Shown here piece by piece: positions 1-9,504 of a stretch of 29,452 nucleotides of DNA. The notes beneath the pieces were generated by a model, which searched no databases, was not told the origin of the DNA, and worked only from the letters and a program-made list of their open reading frames with translations. The number at the start of each line of letters is the position of its first letter. Within the stretch, counting starts at the first letter, position 1. Both the position numbers and the translations under genes were made by a program. The stretch comes from Parachlorella kessleri (taxonomy: Eukaryota > Chlorophyta > Trebouxiophyceae > Chlorellales > Chlorellaceae). The DNA lies in contig BBXU01001094.1 of the NCBI GenBank assembly GCA_001598975.1, forward strand, positions 1 to 29,452. Reading direction: 5' to 3'.

Positions 1-110
1 GGGGGGCTCTGCCTGCCTGGCTGTATGTTCCATTGATTCCTGGTCTGTTTGGTGTGGAGTGCCAGTGGAGGCAATGATGTACATGCCTTGGGTTCCAGCT
101 AACATACCAG

Positions 111-1105
111 CTGTTCATGTGTGAGCAGGCCGCCAAGCGATTTGAGGCGGGCGTGACAGCCATACCCGGACTGGAGGTCATGGGGTGAGTCACTGTCTTT
201 ATGAGCTGGGCCATGCGTTATGACGGAGCATGAGGGGTGGTCGGCTTGGTCAGTAGGAACTGCCGGGCACGCTGTGCTGTGTCCCTCTGTGGTGGTTCTG
301 CATTTCGGTGAAATTGGTTGACACTGCACGTCATCCCTATGTGGTACTCACCAGCGCGCTGGCAGTTGTGCCTCTCCCTCCAGACCCAGGCCATCTGCCT
401 GCCTGCCTGTGCTTGCAGGGCCCCCGAGATGTGCGTGATCGCCTTCAAGGCGTCCGACCCGCGCGTCAACATCTACACCGTGAACGACCTGCTCTCCCGC
501 AAGGGCTGGCACCTCAACGCGCTGCAGCACCCCGCCGCGCTGCACATCTGCATCACCGCTGCCCACGACACCGCGGCCATCGACCAGCTGCTACAGGTGG
601 GTGGGCGGGTGGGCTTCCAGGTGGGCTGGCCACTGCCCACAGGGCGCACTGCTGCCATGTGGTCTGATGCAACAACAACTGCCTTGCACCTGCGCGTTTT
701 GTTGAGTTGCAGTAGGCACTACTGAAAAAGTCTCAAGTGTGCTGGTGGGTGGTAGGCCCAGGGCACATGTACTATGCTGGCAGCAGCGGTGCTGGTGCAC
801 AGGATTGTCTCCTGTTGCGAGGGCTGGTAGTTGGGCAAGTCCGTGCGGCCGCCATCCTTGCCCTGAGCACGCCTGATGCTGGCTGCTTTGCAAGTCAGCA
901 TAAAAACACGTGCCGAGCATGAGCAGTGGACGTACTGTGCCTGTTGCAGGACATGCGCGAGTCGGTGGAGGAAGTGAAGCGCGACCCCAAGGCGGCTGTA
1001 AAGGGCGGCGCAGCGCCGCTGTATGGCATGGCGGCCGTGGTGCCCGACCGGCGCATAGTCGGCCAGTTCTTGGTGGCATACCAGGACGCGCTGCTGAGCA
1101 CGTAG
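111..1105 (+). CDS. Sphingosine-1-phosphate lyase, C-terminal part (5' end outside window)
   Basis: PLP-dependent lyase that cleaves phosphorylated sphingoid bases to a fatty aldehyde and phosphoethanolamine at the ER, the exit step of sphingolipid breakdown. Exons 111-184, 419-596 and 950-1105 keep phase and give about 135 residues. Recognisable pieces are IPGLEVMGAPEMCVIAF (matching the IKGIFVFGNPQLSVIA region of animal lyases), RKGWHLNALQHPAALHICIT (matching KGWNLNQLQFPPSIHFCIT) and the ending MRESVEEVKRDPKA...APLYGMAAVVPDR...DALLST, then TAG. The tail stops at the conserved LxST and lacks the animal extension. Donors are GTGAGT and GTGGGT. The first exon may begin at 99 rather than 111. 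The catalytic lysine and PLP-binding core lie upstream of the window. Family assignment is firm; the exact 5' exon edge is inferred. Confidence 0.9.
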
Positions 1106-1607
1106 GACGGCCGCCCATAGCTGTGGTGCTGGCCAGTGTCTTGTCAAGGTGAATGACGGGATGGCCACGGGGCGTGGCTTAGCCTTAGCTCACCACTTAT
1201 CCTGATCCTGGTCTTTGTTGTTTGAGAGAGGCAAGGCATCAGCCCAGCTCGTGCAAGATCGGTATTTATGTGAGCTCCTTGGGTAGCCTATTGGAAACCC
1301 CAGTGTCACCTAGCAAGCTAGAGGTAACCGCGTAGGAATGTCATCGCATATGCTGTCAGAGGTTGTACTACTAGAAGTGTGGAGCAGATGTACAGCCCAG
1401 CATGCGTCGTAGGCGGGAATGGCGAACATTGTGAGTTGGGAATTGCAGCCTGTTCAGCTCTCAAGCGTACACCCGCCGCAGCTATGGTGGGGCTACCTTC
1501 GTATTGATCTGCAGCCTTTAAAAACACCTTTGGGAAGGACATTTTGTAGCAGGGGTTGACCCAGTCCGGAAAGTGCAGGTACTATTGCTGCAAAAGCAAG
1601 CTCTAGG

Positions 1608-1665
1608 CTGGCCAGGCAACAAGGCATGCCCCAGGGCGATTTTACATCCAACGCTGTCAGCTCCG
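1608..1665 (+). repeat. R1 repeat, diverged fragment
   Basis: The stretch GGCTGG...CAGGCAACAAGGCATGC...CAGGGCGATTTTACATCCAACGCTGTCAG follows the central part of repeat R1 (CAGGCAAGACACAGGCGCATTCTGCATCCAGCCCTGTCAG) with several mismatches. It is the weakest of the copies and could be chance similarity. Confidence 0.35.
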
Positions 1666-1739
1666 TTGACGTTTCTACGGCTTAAGCCTGCTCTCTACTG
1701 CGCCTGCTTCAGTGTCAGCTTCACCTGTGCCTGCTATTA

Positions 1740-1815
1740 CAGTGGCCTTAGCTTGTCTCGGGGAGAGACCTACTGGCTCAGAACTCAGGCAAGACACAGG
1801 CGCATTTCTTTCATG
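1740..1815 (+). repeat. R1 repeat, copy a (5' half)
   Basis: Starts CAGTGGCCTTAGCTTGTCTC and runs through GGGAGAGACCTACTGGCTCAGA and CAGGCAAGACACAGGCGCAT. The same order of blocks is found in copy b directly downstream and, on the opposite strand, at 18594-18727 and 25217-25402. The 3' half of the unit is missing here. Confidence 0.75.
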
Positions 1816-1867
1816 CCTAACACTGTTCTCTACTGCCCCTGCTTCAGTTGAACTGCATCTCCTCTTC

Positions 1868-1999
1868 CAGTGGCCTTAGCTTTTCTTGGGGAGAGAATTA
1901 CTGGCTCAGACATCAGGCAAGACTCAGGCTCATTCTGCATTCAACCCTGTCCGCCCAGTATCCCAGTACCTCCTCCCTGCTCGCCTTCCCTGCCACCCT
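1868..1999 (+). repeat. R1 repeat, copy b (nearly complete)
   Basis: Begins CAGTGGCCTTAGCTTTTCTT, continues GGGAGAGAATTACTGGCTCA, CAGGCAAGACTCAGGCTCAT, TCTGCATTCAACCCTGTC and ends near TCCCTGCCACCC. Compared with copy a it extends into the 3' half of the unit, so together they show that the cluster is a partial tandem array of one element. Confidence 0.75.
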
Positions 2000-2002
2000 C
2001 AA

Positions 2003-2087
2003 TAAAGACACAGGCGCATTCTGCATCCAGTCCTTCTAATACAGCCCAGCTCTCACTCCCTGTTCGCACTACCTGCCACCCATAATA
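2003..2087 (+). repeat. R1 repeat, copy c (3' half)
   Basis: Covers the 3' part of the unit: AAGACACAGGCGCATTCTGC, then CAGCCCAGCTCTCACTCCC and TGTTCGCACTACCTGCCACC. The closest partner is the minus-strand copy at 25217-25402, which carries CAGCCCAGCTCTACTCCCTG and CCCTACCTGCCACGC in the same order. The 5' half is absent. Confidence 0.7.
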
Positions 2088-2479
2088 ACTACAGTGGCTT
2101 GCTCTGACATGACCCTACAGTCCCCGATGGTAAGACGTCCTGCCACGCTGGGCGAAGGTTGACTCCTGGGCAGCACAACGAGGCCCGCGAGGTCGCAGGG
2201 CCTAAACTCACTCCTCTCTCTAGCAGCTCACTTCCTTCTTCACTGCCTGAAGAGCAAAGGCACATGATGTGCCGCCCTCACAGTGGAGTTCTAACCCTAG
2301 GGACGTAGCGAGCAAAGCCCGTGTCTTTGTGACGTCACTGGATATGAATATCAACATTACTGAGTTTGCTGGTCCTGTGCACCGGTTGGGCCTGACCCAC
2401 GTGCCCCACCTACCTTGCGCCGCCAGGAACTTGGGCCGCGGACATACATTCGTCCGAACATGTTCCAGCAACGGGACCA

Positions 2480-2486
2480 TATAAAT
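2480..2486 (+). promoter_or_regulatory. Probable TATA box of the amino acid permease gene
   Basis: TATAAAT in the context ACCATATAAATCTG lies 58 bases before the ATG at 2544. The motif and distance suit an RNA polymerase II core promoter with a very short 5' leader. No other strong candidate lies close to the start. Confidence 0.5.
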
Positions 2487-2543
2487 CTGTCGGCTGGCGG
2501 CTGCACATCCCACTATGCGGCTATCCACACTCAATTCGGCAAC

Positions 2544-5500
2544 ATGTCCGGGAAACTGGCTGCTGACATGGAAGGGCGCACAAGGCCTGAGGATCTTGCT
2601 GTCGATGTAGAAGCTGCTCCCAAAATCTCACTCGATGATAAAGGATCTGTCGCCGACTCCTATGATGATGACTCAGAGAGAAACGGTGAGTATCAGGGTA
2701 TTTTGGAGGGGGCCTTGCCTCAGATGCCAACCTACTGCAGGCCCTGCAGCCTCCCCGACACCATGGTAAGGCGGCGTGATCTACTATAGCGTGTCAGTCC
2801 GGGCACCCTTTGACTGAACGGCTGATCCTAAGTGCCCTGGGCCCCGAACATAAAGAACCACCACCATCACCTCATCCCTTCCAGGCCACCTGGGGCCCCA
2901 TCTGCAAACCCTGAGACTTTTTATATACATTTTCAACTGTTGCTTGCAGGGAACCTGGGCACCGCCACATCTCACATCATCACAGGTGGGTGGACGGAAG
3001 GGTGGGTGGGTGGGTGGCAGCCCGTGGCTGGTGGCATGCCAGCCGGGCCTCCTTTGGGCCCTACTCAACAGCCTGATTAGCTTGGAACTAATCCCTTGCT
3101 ATGTGTCAATGAAATACCTCCCCCGCTTTGGTCCCCTCAGATCAGGGTAAAGCTGGGATGCTGATATTTCACAAGGCTGTACAGCGATGTCCAGAAAGGC
3201 TCAGCTGTTCTTTCAGCCTGCCCTGCTTGTGTCTTCATGACCATCCAAGACACCAAAACTATATGACAACCGTCGTGCTTCTTGATCCCTTGCAGCTATT
3301 ATCGGTGCTGGTGTCCTTGGCCTTCCCCAGGTGAGAGTGCAGCACGCACATCGTTTGGCTTGGGAGGAGTATGGCCCTGGATAAGCCACAGGACCAGGTC
3401 CAAAAGTCTACAAAGTGCCACTGCTTACTCTGACACCAGTGTTGTGATATCTAGGGACAGAGGGCGGGAGCATTGTTGAGCAGTGGAGCACTGAAGCACT
3501 AGCTTGAGCATACCTTCAGGGCCACACTTGTTGCTTAGGCTGGCCTGTGCAATGCGCAGCTCGCCCCAGTGACGCACCGTCTCTTGCCCTGCAGACTCTG
3601 GCATGGCTCGGCTGGGTTGCCGGGCCCATCCTGATAACAGCATTCTATCTGGTCACTGTGCTGACCTCCACGCTGCTGGCGCACGTGTATGAGGTCAATG
3701 GAGTGCGCCACAGGCGCTACAAAGACGCCGTGAAGGCAATAGTGGTAAGTGTTAAAACATATGTGGCGCCCCAGATAGGGGCCGGTCTGGACGTTTCACA
3801 GATCTCCTTCCCACAGGGGAATTGAGGCTGCTGGGCTCACTACTGCAGAACTCAGCTCAGGAGTGGTCAGCAACTGTTGCAATAACTGATGCTTGTTGGG
3901 TGTGGTGGCGCAATGAGAATGCTCAATTGATGTGGTGGCGCAGGGAAGGAAGGGAGAAATCACCCTTGCGGTGTTCCAATACATCAACCTCGTCCTGGCA
4001 GGCATCGCATACACCATTGCGGCCGGACAGTCGGCACGGTGGGTGGTCATGGTGTCAACTACGGCGGCATATGCTGTCTGCCTGCCTCTGCGTGGGTCTA
4101 GGGGGCTGCTAAGGGGAGATGAGCAGGACAAGAGTTTGGAACTGCTGCGCTAAGCAGGCTTGCTTGCCCTCGCTCTCCAGTTACCACCCCCCCCCCTCCC
4201 CCCCGCGTCATCAAATTCTAATCAGTTCATTAAGTTGCGCTGCCTGCAGTGCTATCATGGATGCATACCGCTGCCAAGACGGCGAGTGCACCAACAAGCT
4301 CTGGTGGCTGCTCCTGGGTTTTGGGGTGCTCCAGGTGAGCCTGCCGACCTGTGTGACCAATACTCTCAGCTGCAGCCGAGCATGTCTAGGGTGTTGGAAG
4401 CTGTCCTGCATGGTTCCCCCACAGGTGGCACTTTACGACCCCCGTTGGCCAAGCGCGAAGCCCATGACAGCCGAACTCAGTTTCACCCTGCTACACAATG
4501 TGTGTGTCACCTCTTGGAGCAGCGCTTGGAAGGCTAATTTACCCTGCAAGAAAGAAACCCAATCGAATATTGCTCTTCCCTGCAGCTCTTCTTCTCCCAA
4601 ATGCCCAACTTGGACTCTGCCTGGTGGTCCAGCGCCATCGGTGCCGCCATGTCTGTTGGCTACAGCGTGCTGGCCTTTGGCATGTGCGTCTCCAAGGGTA
4701 AGTGGCCCCCTTACCTTGTCAAGCGCACGCCAGCAGGCCAATCAGTGAGATCCTGCTTGTTTGATCTAGCTGAGCCGTCGGTACCCAGGCTCATAGAACA
4801 CCATTACCTCCTCTAGGTGCCCATAACTTGTAGCTGGTTTTGCAGATTTGCTTCATTACGTAAGCTGTTGCTTATGTAAGCACATTGCAGCTCTGCTTGC
4901 TGGCTAGCACTCAAAAAGAAAGTGCTTGCCCTGCTCCTGTCAAATTCTGAAATGCCAAGTGACCCTGTTCTGGACTTCGCGGTGCAGCTCACAACCTGCA
5001 TGGCACGGTAGGCGGCATCAGTAGTGCGGGCACCGCGGACAAGGTGTTTGGCATCTTCAACGCGTTAGGAACGGTGGCCTTTGCGTACAACTTCTCCACT
5101 GTCCTCCTTGAGATTCAGGCAAGCCGATGGGTATCTGTAAGGACCAGTGACTCGAATCGAGGCATAGAGATGTGTGGCTAGACCGGCAGGGGCTGTGGTC
5201 GGAGTGTCATCTTAAGAAACAAGCCGTTTGTAGACGCCTGTATGTTTGGGTCAGCAACCATATCAGGGTACTGCATGTGAGGGGTACTGCCTACGAGCAG
5301 TGCTGCTCACTCGTCCCTTGTCCCTGCTGGGCCAGTGATGTGTATGTGTGTGTGTGTGTGTGAGGTAGTATGGGCTGCTTATGTCTGCAAAGGCGTCGAC
5401 ATGCGAGTGCAGGACACGCTGAGGCAGCCTCCCAAGGCGAAGAAGACCATGGTGAAGGCCATCAATATCAGTGTTGGCGTCTCCTTCCTCTTCTACATGG

Positions 5501-7135
5501 GGGTGGCCATCACCGGGTACGCGCAGATTTCAAGGGTTCCTGTTGTGCAATTTGTGTCAAATCATGTCAAAGTGGGACGGAGAGCACCATGGGACTCCGG
5601 GCACCCATGCCCATGTGACGGCGTGCTGCCCGCCAAGTAAGGTTCTGCGCTTGTTGACGCGACGAGGGCACTCACGTTGCAGTGCACAACTTACGGCCGC
5701 AGCCTAGCCAGTCCTCGGAGAGCCTGCAAATTTGGAGAGCCTGGAAGATGGTTGATATACATGTACGTCTGTCCTGTTGCTATGTGCAGGTATATGGCTT
5801 ATGGGAATGCCGTCCCTGACCAAATCCTGACTGCCAGGGGGCTGGGACCCAAGTGGGCGATAACCTGGGCAAATGTGATGGTGAGTGGCTCTGGTGCTGG
5901 CAAGCGCACACTATGCACTCACACTCCCAGCTGCCCAAGCCTTATTAAATGTGCTGGTGTGTCGACTGCTCCTGGTGACAGTTTGCTGGTGTTCAGTTTC
6001 GCCCTGCTTTGTTCCTCGTCTGTTGGCTGGCCCTTGGTGCCTGGAGAGTTTTGCACAACCTTGCAGATTCTCCGCCTGCAAGTCACAGTAAGCCGTTCGC
6101 TGAGTTAGCTGTTGAGCCTGCCGTACAGGTTTTCATTCACATGATATCCGCATACCAGGTGAGCTTTTACTTTGTGGGCATACCACAACCTGTACTTCTG
6201 TGAGGTACTTTGATGGGATGTGCGGCAAGGATGAGAGCGTCGGTGCACTGTCTGATTGACTCAGACAAGACTAGGTGGTGCATGCCAGGTAGTACTTGTA
6301 CTTGGCTGTAAGTTGCCGGCGTAGTTCTAGGATCTGTGTCAGCTGGTTCCTGAGCTGCCTAGCATACTGCAGGTGTTTACCCAGCCAGTATTCGCCACCT
6401 GCGAGCCGCTGCTCCGGCGCCTATTCCCCAGCATCATTGGCCGGCTGAGACCCCGCCTTTTCAGCATCGTCTTCCGCTCACTCTATGTCGCGGTCATCAC
6501 ATTCATCAGCATCCTCCTGTGAGTCACTGGCCGCCAATGCTTTCTGGGCCTTGCTGGGAGGCAAAGTGCTTGTTGATGATCTGCTAGCCTGTGTTCCCGG
6601 CACCTTCTCTTAAGGCCTCTGCCAGCTGCGAAGTGCTTGTTAGCAGCAGGCCAGCAGCACTGCTGATTAGCATTAACTTGTCCTGCATGCTCTGGAAGGA
6701 GAACCTTTCTAAGCCAAGCACCCTTGCTGCTTGCAACTGCAGGCCCTTCTTCGGCTCTATCATCGGTAAGTCATGGCTTGCTGTTGCCCAAAGCTGGTGG
6801 TTGGGTCACTTGAAAGGGGCTGCGAGGTCCTCATGCGGCTGCTCAATAGCCAAGAGCTAACTTTGTTGGGACGATTTGATGCAAACACGCGTGTGCAGGA
6901 TAAGAAGTATCTCTCATGTCCATGTGCAGGTTTGATTGGGGCACTGGTCTTCTGGCCGGCGGCAGTCTTCTTCCCTATCCTCATGTACACCACCGTGTAC
7001 CCTAAGCTGACCCGCGGGAAGAAGACGACTCTGACCACAATTAATGTCATCATGCTGGTGATTGCGGTGATTGCAGTTGTGGGCTCTGTGAGAAACATCG
7101 CCCAGAATTCCAAGCACTACAAGCTCTTCAGCTAA
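2544..7135 (+). CDS. AAAP-family amino acid permease, 14 exons, 461 aa
   Basis: Proton-coupled amino acid transporter of the plasma or an internal membrane, Aa_trans family, closest in style to plant amino acid permeases. Exons: 2544-2685, 2950-2985, 3296-3330, 3595-3744, 3944-4038, 4250-4334, 4586-4697, 4988-5118, 5413-5516, 5790-5880, 6129-6158, 6373-6518, 6743-6765, 6930-7135; total 1386 nt, phases all compatible. An acidic soluble N-terminus (about 47 residues) is followed by the family entry motif AIIGAGVLGLPQTLAWLGW, then about ten or eleven hydrophobic spans, including YTIAAGQSARAIMDAYRC, ALGTVAFAYNFSTVLLEIQ|DT and MISAYQVFTQPVFATCEPLL. It ends with a TM segment and the polar tail SKHYKLFS. 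The length matches plant permeases (about 460-490). The donor at 5119 is GC rather than GT. Substrate cannot be predicted. Confidence 0.93.
4184..4204 (+). repeat. C-rich tract in permease intron 5
   Basis: A run of almost pure cytosine (TTACC, then 11 C, T, 7 C, G) sits about 45 bases before the acceptor of exon 6 at 4250. It may act as the polypyrimidine tract and is a likely site of length polymorphism or sequencing error. Confidence 0.6.
5341..5362. repeat. GT microsatellite in permease intron 8
   Basis: About eight GT units after TGTAT, inside the GC-AG intron 5119-5412. Simple repeat; no function is implied. Confidence 0.8.
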
Positions 7136-8406
7136 GGTGGTCAAGTCAGGAAGTTCCCAACATGTGTGTTCAAGCTGTCTTGCTTGCTGCTTGTTATTGC
7201 TGGCCTTCATTCTGGCAAGACTTGTGGAAAGTAGTTTTGTTTGACCCTGGTACATGATGGCACTGCAACCAGACAAGACCAACATGCCTACTTTCATTGC
7301 CCTCTCAGTGAGGGCTCTATGCATATAGCATTGCACTTTCTTCCTGACAGTGACAAGCAATGAAATTTGCTGGGTGGGTCAGCTGGCAGGGCGGCAGGCA
7401 GGGTATGCATTTAGCTAAGCTTGCATTTTTCCAGTCTTCTTGACGTACAAGTTCTAAATGCCAATCGGGCTTGCTATATATGCTTTTAGCTGATGTCAAG
7501 TGTAGCACTTGCTCCAAATGTGTTTTAGCGCTCCGCTTTTTCCTTCGGTGCTGCTGACTGGCAGTTCAGGCCAATCTCCGCCTGTTAGGGTGGGAACTTC
7601 CTTTAAAACGTCGTCCTGGCTGAGAGGTTACCAGTCCTTCTTGAATAGTGTAGCATGCTGCGATGTAATGCAGGCTAGTTGCCATGTGGAGGCCTAGTGC
7701 TGTGTGCCAACAATGAGAAAGTGCTCAACCACTACCTCAGCCAAAACTTCAGCCATATGTGCAAATCCCTGACACAGCAGCCTCCGTCAACAACGCAGAG
7801 ATTTGAAAAGAATGTCAATACAGGTATGCACACGCAACAGTAACACGCCGCACATATACGGTTGAAAAATCAACCTTGGGCAACATGCAAAACAGCAAAG
7901 CGCAACATCAAAGTGGGAAGACTGTGATTACACCGGACAACTCGAGCCTGGCCATGATGGACTGGTCGTTAGGTGTAGCAGTCAAGCCCTTCAAAAAATT
8001 TCCTTGAAAAACTGTCCTAAGAAACCCCAGCAAACGCACAGAACAGCAGGGTCTGCAACCAAGCATATAGCATATTGATCCCCATATCACAACCCATGCT
8101 AAAGGCAGCAAATTCCCCACGTGTAGTCCCCTCACTCCATCACTCCATTGAGCGAAGCACAGACTGCTGCCATTGACTAAGACCTACATGCCGGGGGGCT
8201 GGCAGGGGCAACCGGAGCGCTGCCTGCTGGGCCGCGCGATGCATAGGTGTCGCAGCTGACAAGTCGGGGATTGCTATGGCAGCTGGCAAGTGTGGCCTGG
8301 CAAGCGTGCTGAAGCGTTTCTTCCTCCCGCCAAGCCCCCAACCCTGCGCAGCCAAAAACGAACAATTTCACTAGCACTTGTCGTTTGCAACCTAAGGGTG
8401 GGCCAG
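7136..8406. other. Mostly non-coding region after the permease gene
   Basis: Begins with the presumed 3' untranslated region of the permease. A TGTAA at 7664-7668 is a possible polyadenylation signal, but it is about 530 bases past the stop. An isolated coding-like stretch at 7688-7823 is listed separately. From 7825 to 8406 nothing recognisable was seen on either strand. Confidence 0.5.
7688..7823 (+). other. Orphan coding-like stretch of 45 codons (possible exon or exon relic)
   Basis: Open frame reading GGLVLCANNEKVLNHYLSQN and going on to TQQPPSTTQRFEKNVNT. It ends exactly at a plausible donor (ACAG|GTATGC). The composition is protein-like, unlike the flanking DNA. An in-frame TAG at 7676-7678 blocks the nearest upstream acceptor (after 7673), and no matching exons were found on either side. 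It could be an unrecognised small gene, an alternative terminal exon, a pseudogene fragment or chance. The family was not recognised. Confidence 0.2.
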
Positions 8407-8905
8407 TCATTTGAGTGCACAAAGTGTTTGGCAGCAGCCCACCACGTCCTGCGAGGCTGGGGCCAGCTGCCAGCAGTAAGGGGCTTTCTTCTTGTTGGCA
8501 ACCGCCTGGCGACAGCGCCCCTCTTGTTTGCTTCCCCCGAGGCCCCACCTTGAGGCTATTGCGGACGCCAGCTATTTTGCGATATGTTCCCACGGCCACA
8601 GAGCCCGCCGCTAGCGCTGCCCTGTACTGCCACCCCAGCCGCTTCCAAGCCAAGGCTAGCGCACTTGAGGCAGCTGGACCAGCATATTTCTTTAGGGTCG
8701 GGTAGGCATATTTTTTGATAAAGGGAACGGCATCTTCCACTGCTTTCTTGCCAAGTGTGCCGGCAGCTTTCTTGGTCAGAGACATGACACCTTTAAGAGG
8801 AGGTGACACGGCGGATGGGGTAAACCCGAGCGAGGCTGTCAGAAGGCAAAGAACAAAAAGCCAGATGTGTTTCCCAGCGCGTATAATACAAGCCAGCTTG
8901 GCCAA
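8407..8905 (-). CDS. Hypothetical small Lys/Ala-rich protein, 5' end uncertain
   Basis: Two exons are proposed: one from an unresolved start down to 8549, and 8448-8407 ending DVVGCCQTLCALK then TGA. The intron 8548-8449 has donor GTGGGG and acceptor CTCGCAG. Reading straight through that donor gives low-complexity sequence, which supports the splice. The first in-frame ATG is at 8785 (MSLTKKAAGTLGKKAV...), giving about 92 residues with amphipathic Lys-rich segments (AVPFIKKYAYPTLKKYAG) and an Ala-rich hydrophobic stretch. The frame stays open upstream of that ATG to about 9010 and contains a signal-peptide-like run (IWLFVLCLLTASLGF), but no ATG; 8905 is a TTG. Either a short upstream exon was missed or the hydrophobic run is untranslated. 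A TATA-like TATTATA near 8885 would suit the ATG at 8785. No family was recognised. Confidence 0.35.
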
Positions 8906-9504
8906 CCCGACCCACCTTCCTCCGGTGTGCCGTAGCTTCGCAGCAGCGCTAGGGGCCTCCCAGCTCAGTAAGCTAGGGCGTGAGAATATCCATAGGTGCC
9001 TTTCACACTGTTAGTTCCAAAGGGTTCCTGCAGCAGCATCTGCGACTGAAAGTCATGACAGTTTTCCTTGAGAGGGGGGACCGACACTGAACGCTGTTCA
9101 GGTACAATAGTATCTCACTGCAGACTCATTCCATTAACAGCCTCCAAGTCACAGCTCAAATCCAAGGCAGCTTCCCCGCAGCAGGCTCAGCATGGGCGTC
9201 GATATTCAAGTTGGGAAGCCGCACGATCTGGCAAGGCAGGGGCCAAACTGGTCGTAAAGTAGAACCATTGATAGTTTCACATCTCCATAAATTGGCCTAA
9301 GAAGGAGACTAGGCCTGGGCATGCACTACTCAATGTCGTGACACACCTTTTGCCGGTTACCTGACGGACAACAACAAAACTACGTCACAACGGTTGCTGC
9401 CTTCCAACTAAATAGGAAAATTCGAGTTTTTTCTTCGTCGCTACGGAGGCTCGACTAGTGCCAGGGGGAACAGCAGCACTTGGGGCACTGGGCCAGTCTT
9501 TAGC
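8906..9504. other. Upstream region of the GT61 gene, no gene seen
   Basis: About 600 bases without a supportable exon. The open frames here are short and of biased composition. The interval should hold the promoter and 5' leader of the glycosyltransferase gene; no clear TATA box was seen before 9505. Confidence 0.5.

Larger units (their letters stand above)
1106..2543. other. Intergenic region between S1P lyase and the amino acid permease
   Basis: No convincing coding exon was found on either strand. The first 450 bases hold the presumed 3' region of the lyase gene, without a clear TGTAA signal. From about 1600 to 2087 the DNA is a cluster of R1 repeat copies, listed separately. The last 60 bases are the presumed core promoter of the permease gene. 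The short open frames across the repeat cluster are low-complexity and are not taken as genes. Confidence 0.6.

Noticed and set aside
591..1168. Minus-strand frames of 149-175 codons opposite the S1P lyase exons
   Set aside because: They are antisense to clear lyase exons and show no motif or plausible splice support.
4039..4153. Read-through of permease exon 5 to a stop at 4153
   Set aside because: The splice from 4038 to 4250 gives AAGQSARAIMDAYRC, which fits the family. The read-through has no similarity.
8177..8448. Extension of the small Lys-rich frame to 242 codons without splicing
   Set aside because: After the donor at 8548 the translation becomes Gly/Pro/Ala-biased with no pattern. 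A short intron with good sites gives a natural end at 8407.
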